From the NCBI RefSeq assembly GCF_932294415.1, contig NC_065541.1, positions 52,988,290-53,052,289 on the forward strand: a stretch of 64,000 nucleotides of DNA, read 5' to 3'. Within the stretch, counting starts at the first letter, position 1; every line of letters starts with the position of its first letter. The translations under genes were made by a program, and so were the position numbers. The notes below the pieces were generated by a model. It saw only the letters and a program-made list of their open reading frames with translations. It was not told where the DNA came from and did no database searches. Origin of the DNA: Quercus robur (taxonomy: Eukaryota > Streptophyta > Magnoliopsida > Fagales > Fagaceae). Below, one piece after another: positions 13,772-25,211 of the stretch.

Positions 13772-14080
13772 CTATGTACAAGAGCAATAGCCTCCTACTT
13801 TTTTTCTTATATGAAGGGCAAAACGGAAGGTATTTAATTTATCCAGATTTCCAAGAGAATCTGTAAACGAGGATGTACCCGTTCCACTTCCCCACGTCAT
13901 CAAACAAACCATCGAATTTAAGTAGTCTCGTAAATAGAAGTCATTAAAAGCGCGTTTCAGATAACCAAACGGCGAGAACGCGTCAGGAGTAAATTCAAAA
14001 GAATGTATTGTAGATCGGTACATTTCCTGGGCAGATGGAGGACCGCTAGCATTAATGAAAGGCTGAATTAAACGAGCCAT
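13772..14080 (-). other. Unrecognised 102-codon open frame inside the LARD-like element
   Basis: An open frame on the minus strand begins MARLIQPFINASGPPSAQEM and runs 102 residues, just before the right LTR. It has ordinary amino-acid composition rather than low complexity, but I recognise no domain. It lies antisense to the element. It could be a captured host fragment, part of an antisense frame or chance. Confidence 0.25.
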
Positions 14081-14152
14081 AATAAAGGCTCGGTATTACC
14101 AAAACCCTCCTCTCCAACCAAGAGGTCGGATAGCAGGGTTTTGAGGGGCTAT

Positions 14153-14825
14153 TGTGGGGCCCAACAATTTTTGGGCCAGCTCCATTTATTTGTTGGGGCC
14201 CAAAGGCCCAAGCCGAGGAAGGTTATGGCCCAGACACTGCAATGCAAGTACAAAATAAGCATTGGGATACAGCTGAGGACGGTTCAGTCCTCGGCCGGTC
14301 CAAAGTCTCCTCGGAAGAAAGGGCAAAAGTGGTATAAAAACAACTTGGGAAAAAATCTAAAATATCTGTGCCAATAGAAAAGGGTATACTGGAAAGTGTA
14401 AACGACCGGGGAAAGCTGCCCTTACTGCCATTCAATACTTTGCACCTGACAGAGCCATACTCTCCAGCTTTTTCAACCACCCCCAACCACTCCGGGTATG
14501 GGCTGATGGGACAAGTATCAGTCTTGAAATGTCGATCCTACACGTGGACGAAGGATAAAAAATACAGGCTAGTATAAAAGGAAAAGTAAGCAGTTCATAG
14601 AAGGGGCTGGGAAAAATGGCGAAAAACCAGAGCCTCCCAGCCCGCCTCTTGGAGAAAGACTCCTAGGGCGAAAATGACTTAACCATGTATGAACACCGCG
14701 AAAGACTCATCGCCTGGTGACCAAGGCCTAGCCTTTCAAACCCACGCTCTACAAATGATATTGTTTGGACCTTTTTACGTGCGAACCCAACACTGTTGTG
14801 GTTCGTTACGAATCGTGTCCTTACA
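14153..14825 (+). repeat. Right LTR (673 bp) of the LARD-like element
   Basis: It is the same length as the left LTR (10616-11288), with about 17 base differences, including TGAGGACGG for CGAGGACGG and a cluster of three changes near 14440. It ends TTACA, followed by AGAAC and then the right half of the disrupted MITE. Confidence 0.9.
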
Positions 14826-14974
14826 AGAACATTAATAAATAAATTAATTTTATTTTTAGAAACATGACAATATTTTGGGACATCTCAAAATGGAATAGAG
14901 GACAAACAAACTGGGACGAGTATAAATTATACAATCTAATAAAAAGAAAAATTTATATATTGACAAAAAAAAAA

Positions 14975-15788
14975 TGTGGGGCCAAAGAATTTGTGACTTC
15001 GGTCCACTTTACATTAGGGCCCAAGGTCCGTGTCGAGGAGAGAAGTTGTCGAGAACATGCAGCGAAAGTCCAAATGGCCTAGAAATGTAGCCGAGGACGA
15101 TTCTATCCTCGGCATCCCAAAACTTAGAAGGGAAGAATGGCACGGCATCAAAAACAACCCCTAGAGTGCTCCTAGAAGAAAGGGTGAGTACAGTATAACG
15201 TGCACGGGGGTATAGTGTAGGAGTGGTTCAAGGAAAAACTATCACTTCCTCATTGGATGCGGCAACAAACGTCCTAGCCGCATTAATGGGAAAAGGACCT
15301 CTGAACAGTGTGGCGACAAAGAACAAGGTAAAGGCTGCCATTACTACAATTAAGTACTCTGCGCCTAACAGAGCCATGCTCTTCCGCTTTTACAACCACC
15401 CCCAACCACTTTGGGTATAGGCTGATAAGACAAGTATCAGCCCTATAAAGCTGAACCTACACGTGGACGTCCGGGAGAGGAGAAATGCTAGTATAAAAGG
15501 AGAGAAGATGAGGGCATTATGGATGGTCTTCAGGACCATTGTAACCTAGCGTAAAAAGAATAATAAGAACATTAAACTCCTCGAACTAGGTCCAAGAATC
15601 GGAGCCACCCAGGCCATGCCGAGGAGAAAGTCCTCTGGGATAAGCTCAGTTCATCTCTGTACGATCGTTATGAACATCATGACTAACGACTGTCCGTTCA
15701 TCAAGGCCTAGCCTTTTAGCCCACTCTTTACAAATTTATTATTTGGGCTTTTAACGTTCGAACCCAATATCGATTTGGGATCCTTACA
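14975..15788 (+). mobile_element. Solo LTR of a related LTR-element family
   Basis: This 814 bp segment starts TGTGGGGCCAAAG and ends GATCCTTACA. It shares several blocks with the LARD LTRs: the GCCGAGGAC...TCCTCGGC palindrome, AACCACCCCCAACCACT, GGCTGATAAGACAAGTATCA and AGTATAAAAGGAGAG (TATA box near 15490). There is no second LTR and no interior sequence, so it looks like a solo LTR left by LTR-LTR recombination. No matching 5 bp duplication is visible: the left flank is an A run and the right is AATTG. Confidence 0.7.
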
Positions 15789-16974
15789 AATTGAGTTCTT
15801 AAAAAAAAACACGCAAATACATAAAGTTATACAACATAAAGCTTGTGGAGTTCGATTGTGGTCGTTGTTAGTGTTGCTGAATAGAGATTGACGACGATGG
15901 CTGAAGAGAGTAAATGAGTTTCTTATTTCCTTTTAGCCTTTATGTTTGATTTAGTTTTAGTTTAAATTGTTTAATGACTTGTGAATCCGCGAGGCACTAA
16001 GGCAATGAAGATTTTTTTTTTTAATATTTGTTGAATTAAAAACGTAATCGTGTTAGTGTTGCAGTAGTGATAGTCTTAGTCTAAGATAAGATTGATCTTG
16101 TACTGGGCTTTTCTATTGGCATTTGGTTTGCACCTTATTAGTGGTTTTATTATAATTTTTTTTTTCCAGCTTTTCATTCAAGTTTTTTTTTTTGGGGGGG
16201 GGGGGGGGGGTTTCCATGGTTTTATAAACTAGTGCGGTGAAAAAACCGAAAAAGGGACTAGCTACTGGTTTTTTGGTCGAATCGAGATCAAACTGATGGT
16301 CGAACCGATAACGTCATAAATAATATAATTAATAAAATTTTAAATTATATAAATAAAAATATAATAATTTTATTACTAATAATATGATACCAAAATGTAA
16401 AAACACAATATTTAGTGACACTTTTTGTCTAAATTTAATCAAATTTCCTTAGAATGGACAATCACATGTTTAATTATAATCATAAAAATAAAAAAGTTTT
16501 TTTTTTTTTTATATATATAATGAATTAATTGATGTTATATAAAAATTAAGTAACTTTTTAAGTTTATTCACTTAATTAACTAAAACTACTATTTTTTTTT
16601 TCTAATCAAAATTATTAGAAAAAGAAAAGAGAAAAGTAGTTGTACAATGAAAAAAACTAAATTTATGTTACTTTGACCAATTAGTTGTATAATATATATT
16701 ATAATGTTTTTGAGAAAAAGTAGTCGTACAATGACAGTGTTTCAGGTAAAGCAAAAACTAAAAGTAAGCCATAGTATAGGCTTAAAAGAATATAAAAGCA
16801 TTTTTTTTTCTTTAAAAAACCCTATTATATTGTTAAATTGCTCAAATTATGGACCAAAAATTAATTTTATTGGCATAAAAAAAAATTCAGGGTGTTTCCA
16901 ATTTTTTTTTAAGGTAGATAAATATAAAATTTTAAATTATTATGTATAAATTTTTTTTATTTTTTTCAGGTTAG
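15789..16974. other. AT-rich intergenic DNA with a 19-base G run
   Basis: No gene is seen. A G homopolymer lies at about 16193-16210. After it, sequence near 16235-16310 shows GGTTTTTTGGTCGAAT and CCGAAAAAGG type motifs, like the end of a degraded MITE, but I cannot define both ends. The remainder is A/T runs. Confidence 0.4.
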
Positions 16975-16979
16975 GGTGG

Positions 16980-17445
16980 TCCTGGGACAACCTTGCTCAT
17001 AAGGTGGTGCCGCCCCTGCCCAATTTTCTTCTCCTAGTTGCACTTAAGAGAAGAGAAAAGTATACTATGATGACTTCATGAGATTCATGTATGAGTGTTC
17101 CCTCCCAAGTCACAACATGTGAGATTTATACACTTGTTTTATAGGTGGATCTTAGAAGATTTTTTTTTCTTGATTAAGAATATTCAAAATGAATTTTTTG
17201 TCATCCAATAGGACCACCCTAGCCATAAGGTGGCATTGCCCCTGCCCAATTTTCTTCTCCTAGTTGCACTTAGGAGAAAAGAAAAGTATACTATGATGTC
17301 TTTGTGAGATTCATGTATGAGTATTTCCTCACAAGTCACAACATGTGAGATTTATACAATTGTTTTATAAGTGGATCTTATAAGAATTTTTTTTTCCTAA
17401 TTAAGAATATTAAAAATGAATTTTTTGTCATCCAATAAAAACACT
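16980..17445 (+). repeat. Two-copy tandem duplication, unit about 226 bp
   Basis: Copies at about 16980-17205 and 17206-17445 share CATAAGGTGG, CCCAATTTTCTTCTCCTAG, GAAAAGTATACTATGATG, CACAACATGTGAGATTTATA and GAATTTTTTGTCATCCAATA in the same order. They differ at scattered sites. No coding capacity is visible. Confidence 0.8.
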
Positions 17446-19402
17446 TGATAAAATTGGACAAGATGGTATGGGTCATAATAATAACAATCAATTCTATTCT
17501 AATAAAAAAATATTTTTTCAAACCCATACCCAATCCAATTTGCTTATTAAACCTTTATTAAAAATTTGTAAACTTAATTTTTATTAACTCAATTACAAAG
17601 TATGTTTGTATACTAACACTTAAAGGTTTAAGAGGTGAAGGTCTTAGGTTCAAATTCCACAATGAGAAGCGTCTGGGATATAACTTCATACTTTTAGCTC
17701 ATGCTTACTAGCGTTCTCGATGGGGCTAAGTGTACAAGTATGGCTCATCTGGGTCCCTTGCTCCTACAGGCTCGGGCCTAGTGGGTAGAGTGTCACTATG
17801 GTCATGCCCAGGTGAAAGACACCAACTCAGGTCACCCCCATCTACCGATTTTCCATTCATCAAAAATACTAAAGTTATATTAATTTTTATATGCAGAAGA
17901 TGAAAATACTAGTGATATTACTCGACAAGCACTTCTTAAATATAAATGTTTTCAATGTCAGACTTCCTATTGTTATTGAGTTTTTTCATAAGTTCATTAT
18001 AGATTTTTTTTTTTTCTCATAACTGTTTACTTATATATATATATATATATATATATAAAGTTGTGTTTATTGTATGCGTTTTAATTAGTTTTTAATTTTT
18101 TAGCTTATTTGTTTATTTATAGTTTATTAAAAACCTCATTTTTTAAATATAATCATACTTTTGCCAACTTTCAACAAATGAACAAATAAGCTTTCAACAA
18201 AAATCTAATCCAAAAGCACACTTATTTTATACGTGATTTTACCTTATTTCATGTATAATATTAATATGTATATAGGTATTATTTTCTTCTTTTGCGGAAT
18301 TAATTATTAAACTAGAAAACTATTAGAATTAATTATTGCATTATAAACTTAAGGATTTATTTGTTATTCAGCTTTTAATCTTTCATGTTTTGATCATTTA
18401 TTTGCATGGAAAGAAGTATAAAAAAAGATGCTATAAGTATGTCTGTAGGGAATTAACCCGAAATTCCCAGCCTGTGAGAAACGAAAATAGAGAAAACACA
18501 CGCCAAAGAAAAAACAATCACACACACAAGATAATATTTACGTGGTTTGACAATTTTCCTACGTTCGGAGTTGCAGAGGTTTCACTATTATCAGGAAAAA
18601 ATACAAAGTGTGGCAGTATAGTTTTTATTTCTCTCAAAAACTATAACAACGAAACCCTAATCACCAAAACACGTTTTCTACATCTTGCACACAGGATTCA
18701 CAATGGGCTACAAACCGGCCAAAAATTTTCCCTGGGGGGTTGCCCCTAGACCCCTAGAAGACTTGTCCATGAGCACTATGATTTAGGTTTGTTGGGCCAA
18801 GCCTCCACTCCATAGACTAAGTCTCAAAAAATCTTCCATTAAAAACCACGCAACATTATTCGAGTTAAGTCAAGTCGTCAACTGGATTAAACATAACTAA
18901 ACTCCACAAACCCCAACATATGTCAATGTCTTTTTTTTTTAGTATGTGAAAGAACTACGGCTCATTCCAAGTTAACATAACTCATCAAAGTTCGAGTAAA
19001 GGTCATAATAATAATCCGTTTTAGCCTATAAGTTTTTGACTTGAACTCAGTCGAGTCAATCCCAAATCTGATTGACCCAGCTCATTAATCATGTCTACCA
19101 ATAACCTTTGAGCTTAATTAATTATACATTTTTAGCAAGAGGAAATTAAGTAATTAATTAACTTACTAAAACTTAAAAAAAGGAGCAATATATCAGTGTT
19201 TACTATCTGTCCCTCAAGAACAAATATATAAAAATAGGCACAAATATTTCATTAACCTTTTGGTTTAAGGATTGCAACGAAGCACGATAAAGTCAAATTA
19301 TGGGTGCTATAAGGTAAAACATTCACAAATATTTCATTAATCATTTTAGGAAGAAAAATATTTTGTATAAGATTGCTATGAATAAACCAAAAATGGTATC
19401 TC

Positions 19403-19435
<33 letters not shown>

Positions 19436-19995
19436 ATCTTAGTAGATTACCAAATAAATAAATAAATGAGTATAATTACTTTCCCAAACACTCAAATTTC
19501 CAAGCATCATATTTTCAAAAATCTGGCTCTGCAAGGACTTATTAGATTCTCCAAACCAAAATGCTATTGTGTCTTTAGAATAACTTATTTTGTTTAAGAA
19601 AATAAGTTAACTAAAAGTTCAATTTTACAGTGAAATTGTACATTGACATAAACTATCCAAACAATTTTAATTTTTTGGATAATCAAATAATTGGAGTGGT
19701 GGTATTTGAACTTAAAATGTCTCATTTGAAAACACTATGAGGTATTTGTTGAACTACCAAACTCTTGGCAAACAAACTATTATTATTTTGAACTGCCATT
19801 CGAAAACATTCATATTTATAATAATGTGACATAATCAATAGTCGACGACTTCCGGTGTTTAACTTACATTCCTTGCAAGGTATCTTAAATGGGACAGTAT
19901 TGGAATTTTTTTTTTTTTGGAAGATAATTGGAGTAAAATAGAAAAAAGAAAAAGAAATTTGAGATAAACCGTGTATTAAAATTATAATCTTATTA
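17446..19995. other. Intergenic DNA with repeat debris and TA microsatellites
   Basis: No gene is seen. A segment at about 17600-17880 has a B-box-like GGTTCAAATTCC (from 17648) followed by a GC-richer stretch ending near 17850, as in tRNA-derived SINE remnants, but no target duplication is clear. TA runs lie near 18030-18057 and 19400-19433. Confidence 0.4.
18440..18790 (+). repeat. Interspersed repeat, copy 1 (second copy at 22085-22345)
   Basis: It shares ordered blocks with 22085-22345: GAAATTCCCAG, AAAATAGAGAAAA, CACACAAGA..AATATTTAC, a TCTCTCAAAA block and GGATTCACAATG. The motifs resemble the LTR or leader of a degraded retroelement, but neither copy has clear ends. The open frame spanning 18336-18749 lies across it and looks fortuitous. 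Confidence 0.6.
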
Positions 19996-20245
19996 CTTCC
20001 TCCGTCTCACTTTATTTGTCCTCTATTCCATTTTGAGATGTCCCAAAATATTGTCATATTTCTAAAAATAAAAGTTATTAATTTACTAATATTCCTATTA
20101 ATTTACTAATTCAATTTTTTGATAAATTTATTTAAGGATAGTTGTGGAAACTTATACATTTTTAAAAGGTAGACAAAATAATAAATGATGTTCCCTTAAA
20201 AAATTTGACTTTTCAAACAGGACAAACAAAGTGGGACGGAGGGAG
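19996..20245. mobile_element. Stowaway-type MITE, 250 bp
   Basis: The terminal inverted repeats are CTTCCTCCGTCTCACTTT on the left and AAGTGGGACGGAGGGAG on the right, flanked by TA on both sides. This is the classic end sequence and target of Stowaway elements (Tc1/mariner derived). There is no coding capacity. It is about as long as the reassembled MITE split by the LARD element. Confidence 0.9.
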
Positions 20246-22742
20246 TAGATCTATATCAGTATAATCTCCAGCCCATTTGAGTTGAGAATAGTTTAAATAG
20301 ATCATAATTAAGTGAGCACTTTTGTTTACTTCCTCAGTCTAAATTTTCTTCCCAACAGGTTAATTAGCTTGGTCTGTCATCGTATCACAGACACCTTAAA
20401 TAGCAGAATTAAGGGAAATACTGTTACCAACTTACCAATGATATATTTAACGTATTAATGGGTGAGTAATTACATTCAAATAATTGAAAAGTAGTATATT
20501 ACATTCGAGTGAATTAAAGAATGTCACCTACTGAGTTTATAAACTTTCCCTTTGCGGTAAGACTATCCAAAAAGTCAAAAAAAAAAAAAAAACTAGTCTA
20601 CTAAATACAAACATGCTTCATTTATAATTGAGGTATATTAATAACCCATAATAAACTTAGTGGTGTAAATTACATATTGTTTTCTTTCCCAACAGATTAG
20701 GTGATTAATGGCCATAGTGGTAGAGTATCATTATTGTGTTCCATAATAATTAATTAGAGCGTAAAGTCAAGTCCTGCTACGTACTGCAACTCTTTACTCT
20801 TGTAATAGGTTGCAAGTAAAGAAATGATAAAGTTCATCAGTATTTCTAACTTACTATTAGTCATGTAAATGCTCGTCTGATAATGTTGATCCTTTGGCTT
20901 TTATTCTGAAGTTGAAGATATATTTATGATAAAAACAAAGCTTTTCAAGATTTAAAAAAAAAATTATTTATTAGTTGGATAGTTGGGACGGAAGGATTTG
21001 AATCCTAAATGTCTTTATCGGAAACATTAAAAAGTTTCAATTAGATAAGTTATATGGCTCTTGACAAGCTTTTCAAGGTTATTTAAATACTTCATCATAA
21101 TTTGAATATAATTTGAGATCTATAATGCAAGCTTGTGCATATATAGAGATTACCCAAACTACTATGATGATGAGAGATAAGATTATATACTATATGATAA
21201 AATTATTGGGATAGTATAAAATATCTATAAAATGCAATCTCTCTCTCTCTCATAGTGTTAAATTCTGACATCCAAAATGCAACATAAGAAATTTTCATGC
21301 TGTTGTATGGGTTGTTTTCTTTTCTTTTGACAAACTATTCACAAGTAAGTATTCAATATTTTCTTCTCAAAGAAGAAAAAATAATATTCAGTATTCATTT
21401 ACTAAATCTCTATTTTGCCATATGCCCATATCTTAATATTTATAAAGAATATTTCATGGAACACCTCATTACCATAATTATTTTGCCATATCTTAATATT
21501 TATAAAGATGATTTGATGGAAAACATCATTACCATCATTGCCATCAAAACATGTTTAAGTTATCTACTTAAAAAGGATAAATATAAAACCCTGTTAAGTG
21601 ATTAGTAATTAGTTACTATTAATGCCATTATACTAAATTTGTAACAATCCACCAGTGCCTAGTGGCAGTATATTTTTAAAGATTAGATTAGGGGCAAATT
21701 AAAAATTGTTTTAACTGTTAAAATTTATTCCTTTTTTCAATTTTGATCCTTAATAGTTCATAACTTCATATATTTAAATCCTGGAAGTCTATAAAATGAT
21801 CCAATTCAATCTACACGGAATCTCCAGTCTCCATACTCAAGTCTCTTCAAATTGGTGCATATTTATTATTAAAAAAAAGGGATTCTATATATGGCTTAAA
21901 AATTTCATGACAGTGACATAGACGTGGGTTAAAAATAGCATATAAGTATGGTCCATGAGTTCCAATTAGCTTAATTGATAATGTTTTTTGGTAGTAAAAA
22001 AGAGATTTGAGGTTCAAACTCTACGCTGAAAATTAATTGGTGTCTTACCCTAATGATAAGAGTAATTATCATAGAGTGGATTGAAGGCAATATACATGAA
22101 ATTCCCAGATTTGTGAGATGCAAAAATAGAGAAAAAAATATATACAAAAAAAAAAATCACACAAGACAATATTTACATAGTTTAAAAATATACTTATGTT
22201 CATAAAGTTGTAGTAATTTTTCTATTCATATGAAAAAATACAAGATGCGGCAATACAATTTTTTTTTCTCTCTCAAAACAACCTACTAAATTCCCTAATA
22301 TGAAACAGCGGTATTTCTATCATGCATAGAGGATTCACAATGCCTATCGACTCAAGCCTCCACTTTTTTTTTCCTTTAAAAAAAAAAAAAAAAGGACTTG
22401 GATTATTTCCTAATAATTAACTATCTTATCTTTACTTCTACTTCATTCTTGTTCCAGCATTTAGCGATTGGTTAACAAAAGAAAGGTTCTGCAATTCTCA
22501 ACTCTTATGGGATTAGCATTTATTTTAAAATAACATCCTGTCCCTTTCAATTGTGTTATACCCATGTCGTTACATTATATGAACAATAAAATATATATAA
22601 CATTGGGGAAAAATTAATGATTATTTAAATTAAGCTTCTACAATCACTGTTAGTATATTTATTTATGGTGAAGGCGGCTTTATTTTTTAATACGTTTAGT
22701 TTTTTAGTATTTTTTTTAAAGAGATATATATATATTTATATA
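20246..22742. other. AT-rich intergenic DNA, no gene
   Basis: No host gene is seen. A pair of direct repeats near 21420-21530 (GCCATATCTTAATATTTATA, twice) makes a short local duplication. A possible tRNA-derived SINE remnant lies at 21960-22095, with an A-box-like TAGCTTAATTGAT near 21967 and a B-box-like GGTTCAAACTC at 22011. It is followed by the second copy of the 18440 repeat. Confidence 0.4.
22085..22345 (+). repeat. Interspersed repeat, copy 2 (first copy at 18440-18790)
   Basis: It matches the earlier copy in order (AAATTCCCAG, AAAATAGAGAAAA, CACACAAGACAATATTTAC, AAAAAATACAAGATGCGGCA, GAGGATTCACAATG) with many substitutions and small gaps, so the two copies are old relative to each other. 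Confidence 0.55.
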
Positions 22743-23015
22743 CTCCGTCCGTCTCACTTTGTTTGTCCTCTATTCCATTTTAGGACGTCCCAAAATATTG
22801 TCCTGTTTCTAAAAATAAAAGCTATTAGTTTACTAATATTCCTATTATACCCCTAAGTCTCATTAAGAATAACTCTTTTTAAAAAAAGCTAATAAATTTA
22901 TTTAAGGATAGTTTTGTAAACTTATATATTTTTATAAGGCAGACAAGATAATAAATGATGTTCCTTTAAAATGTTTGACTTTTCAAACAGGACAAACAAA
23001 GTGGGACGGAGGGAG
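22743..23015. mobile_element. Stowaway-type MITE, 273 bp
   Basis: The ends are CTCCGTCCGTCTCACTTTG and CAAAGTGGGACGGAGGGAG, flanked by TA. The interior is collinear with the element at 19996-20245 and longer by a segment containing CCCCTAAGTCTCATTAAGAA. It is the best-preserved family member in the window. Confidence 0.92.
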
Positions 23016-23790
23016 TATATGATAATTCAATAGTTATCATGGATGAGGAGGTATTTGATTAAGCCATGAATATTTTTATTAAAAAAATCAAAAATTACAA
23101 ATCAATTGAATTATAATACTCTTGATAAAATAATAATATTTTAAACTCATACCGGTCGTAATTGTTTGCTCCAAAAGTTTTGGAGATAAGACTAGAGAGT
23201 CTAAGAAATTTATTTTGAAGGGAAATTTTCATGATTGCAACTTTTTGTGTTCCAATGTCAAGTTATGGATGTAGTTGTCACTTGGTCATAAAAAATTTAT
23301 TAGATGACACGTTGGGATGTGGTTGTCATTAAACAAAAAAAAAAAGAAAAAGAAAAAAGAAAACTATTAATTATTATGGTTTTTTTTTCGTTAGCAGATG
23401 AAGGGAAATTGAATTTAAACATCTCTATTAAAAACACTAAAAAATATTGATTAAGTTATAAGATTGTTGACATTAATTATTATGCTAAGAAATCAACAAT
23501 GAGATGTGAGACACAATAATTCATAAGCAGAAAATAATCCTCAAGATAATGAGAAATAATCAATACTGATAAGAGAAAAACTTTGAGAAAATAATTGAGT
23601 TTAGACCATTCTTCTTTTGGAAAAAAAACTTTGAGCTGACTTAACTTTCAGAATGGTATTGATCCACCCATTAATTATGGGTAGGCCATTCATGAGATGG
23701 TTTGTTTTTCCTTGCATGGTAGCTAAAATGATTCGAGCAGGAGTTATTATCATCCCTACTTTGTTTCACCTATAATCGTAAACCATCTCA

Positions 23791-23792
<2 letters not shown>

Positions 23793-23849
<57 letters not shown>
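23793..23849 (+). repeat. Compound (CA)n(TA)n microsatellite
   Basis: An uninterrupted CA run of about 19 units is followed directly by about 10 TA units. Similar TA runs occur near 23980-24004, 28996-29024, 59370-59391 and 62318-62341. Confidence 0.95.
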
Positions 23850-23978
23850 GAAAATTAGAGCCTTGGTAGTGTCTATCACACATAATCCTAGATCTTGTTT
23901 GCAGGTCGGATCAAGGCCTAAGTTTAAGGCCCCTATTACCAAAAAGTCACAAAATTATCTAAAACTAATTTCTTTCAA

Positions 23979-24010
<32 letters not shown>

Positions 24011-24404
24011 GATAGTGCAAAACTGAATAAGTATTTTTACATCTCAAAAAAGTAAGGAAAATGATTTTAAAACAAAAATTTATAGTGAAAAATACACAAA
24101 ACTCCACTGTGATTTCTTCGTGAAATACAGAACATTTAGAGTATAACACTTGACTCTCTTGTGGTATTATTTTATGTGTAAAACGTTGATTGTATTACAC
24201 TAACTCCCATGAGGTTTTTGAGTGAAACATAAATCTTTTTGTAATATTGTTTTATGTGAAAAATGCAGTTCTAAATATAGATGTGTTATCATATGAACAA
24301 CACATTGTTTATTTTCATAGATGTTTAATATTTTACATGTAGATTAATATCACAAGTGATTTAAGTGTTATACGAAAAATTTTAGTGTTCTATGTGTTAT
24401 AGAC

Positions 24405-25211
24405 ATAGTTCTCAGTATCGTACGATATGCGATATCGGCATATCGTAGCTGTTCATGAATTGTACAATACAGTATGCGTATCGTATCGTAAAATCGTATG
24501 ATACATAGACAAATGATTTAATTTGAGATTTTTTGTTAAGATTTGTATTTTTATTTGAATCTAACAAGTTGTTAGATTTGTTTTTAGCAAAACATTATTA
24601 GTTTACTTAATTTCGCCTACTAAAATAACAAATTCATAAGTATTTGTCTCTTCTTTCCTACAATTGGACTACACAGTACATACTTACCTTTCACTTTAAT
24701 ATTTAAGAATTTATTTTATTTTTATCGTTATTGTTATAAGTCCAAGAAACTATAATGTCAAAAAAAATTTATAAAAAACTTATTAAAATAAAAAGAACAA
24801 GAAGAGATAGTAAATGTTAATAACGAATAACGATATAGAAAATTTTAATGAAGAAATAAATTTGCAAAATTATAATTATGATAATAGCGTTGACTTAGAT
24901 GGGGTTGATTAGGCAATTTGATGAATATGATGAAAATAAATTATTATTTTTGGGTCATTTGTAATATATTATCACTTTTGAATTTAAGTAATTTGAATTT
25001 GTAAATTATAAACACATGCTAGTTTGATTTATTTAGTTAGCTTGTTAAATATTATTACATAAGTAATAAATAAATTAGTCAGTAGTTGAATATATTCAAA
25101 ATTTATAATGAATACACCCTTTATATATGTATATTTATAATTTTTTATAAATTTTATTAAGTGTTTGTGTATCTTACAATATATGATACAATTTACGTTT
25201 TGACAACTATG
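24405..25211. mobile_element. Possible TIR DNA element, about 0.8 kb
   Basis: The ends form a degenerate inverted repeat: ATAGTTCTCAGTATCGTACG on the left against the complement of TACGTTTTGACAACTATG on the right. Flanking sequences GTTATAGAC and GTTACAGAG agree at 7 of 9 bases, which could be an old 9 bp target duplication. The left end is packed with TATCG/CGATA palindromes. No transposase is visible in the interior. The superfamily is uncertain; a 9 bp duplication would suggest a Mutator-like element. Confidence 0.35.

Larger units (their letters stand above)
10616..14825 (+). mobile_element. Non-autonomous LTR retrotransposon (LARD-like), both LTRs present
   Basis: The element is 4210 bp with two direct LTRs of exactly 673 bp, each starting TGTGGGGCCC and ending CCTTACA. 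A primer-binding-like site, TGGCGCCGTCTGTGGGAA, starts 3 bases after the left LTR at 11291. A purine-rich tract (GGGTTTTGAGGGG) precedes the right LTR. Flanking bases are GGAAC on the left and AGAAC on the right, a 5 bp target duplication with one change. I count about 17 substitutions between the LTRs, nearly all transitions. The interior carries an 80 bp tandem array, a purine-rich tract near 13207-13400 and no gag or pol. It must have relied on another element's proteins. The primer tRNA was not identified. Confidence 0.9.
10374..14920. mobile_element. Stowaway-type MITE split by a later LTR-element insertion
   Basis: The halves at 10374-10615 and 14826-14920 together match the two intact Stowaway-like elements at 19996-20245 and 22743-23015, in reverse orientation for the inner sequence. 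The left half begins with a degraded inverted end (CCATCCCAATTTATTTGTCC) and contains GAAAAGTCAAATTTTTTAAA. The right half contains the ACAATATTTTGGGACATCTC segment and ends GGACAAACAAACTGGGACG. TA dinucleotides flank the outer ends. The intervening 4.2 kb is a separate LTR element. This is a Tc1/mariner-derived non-autonomous element; its ends are eroded. Confidence 0.75.
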
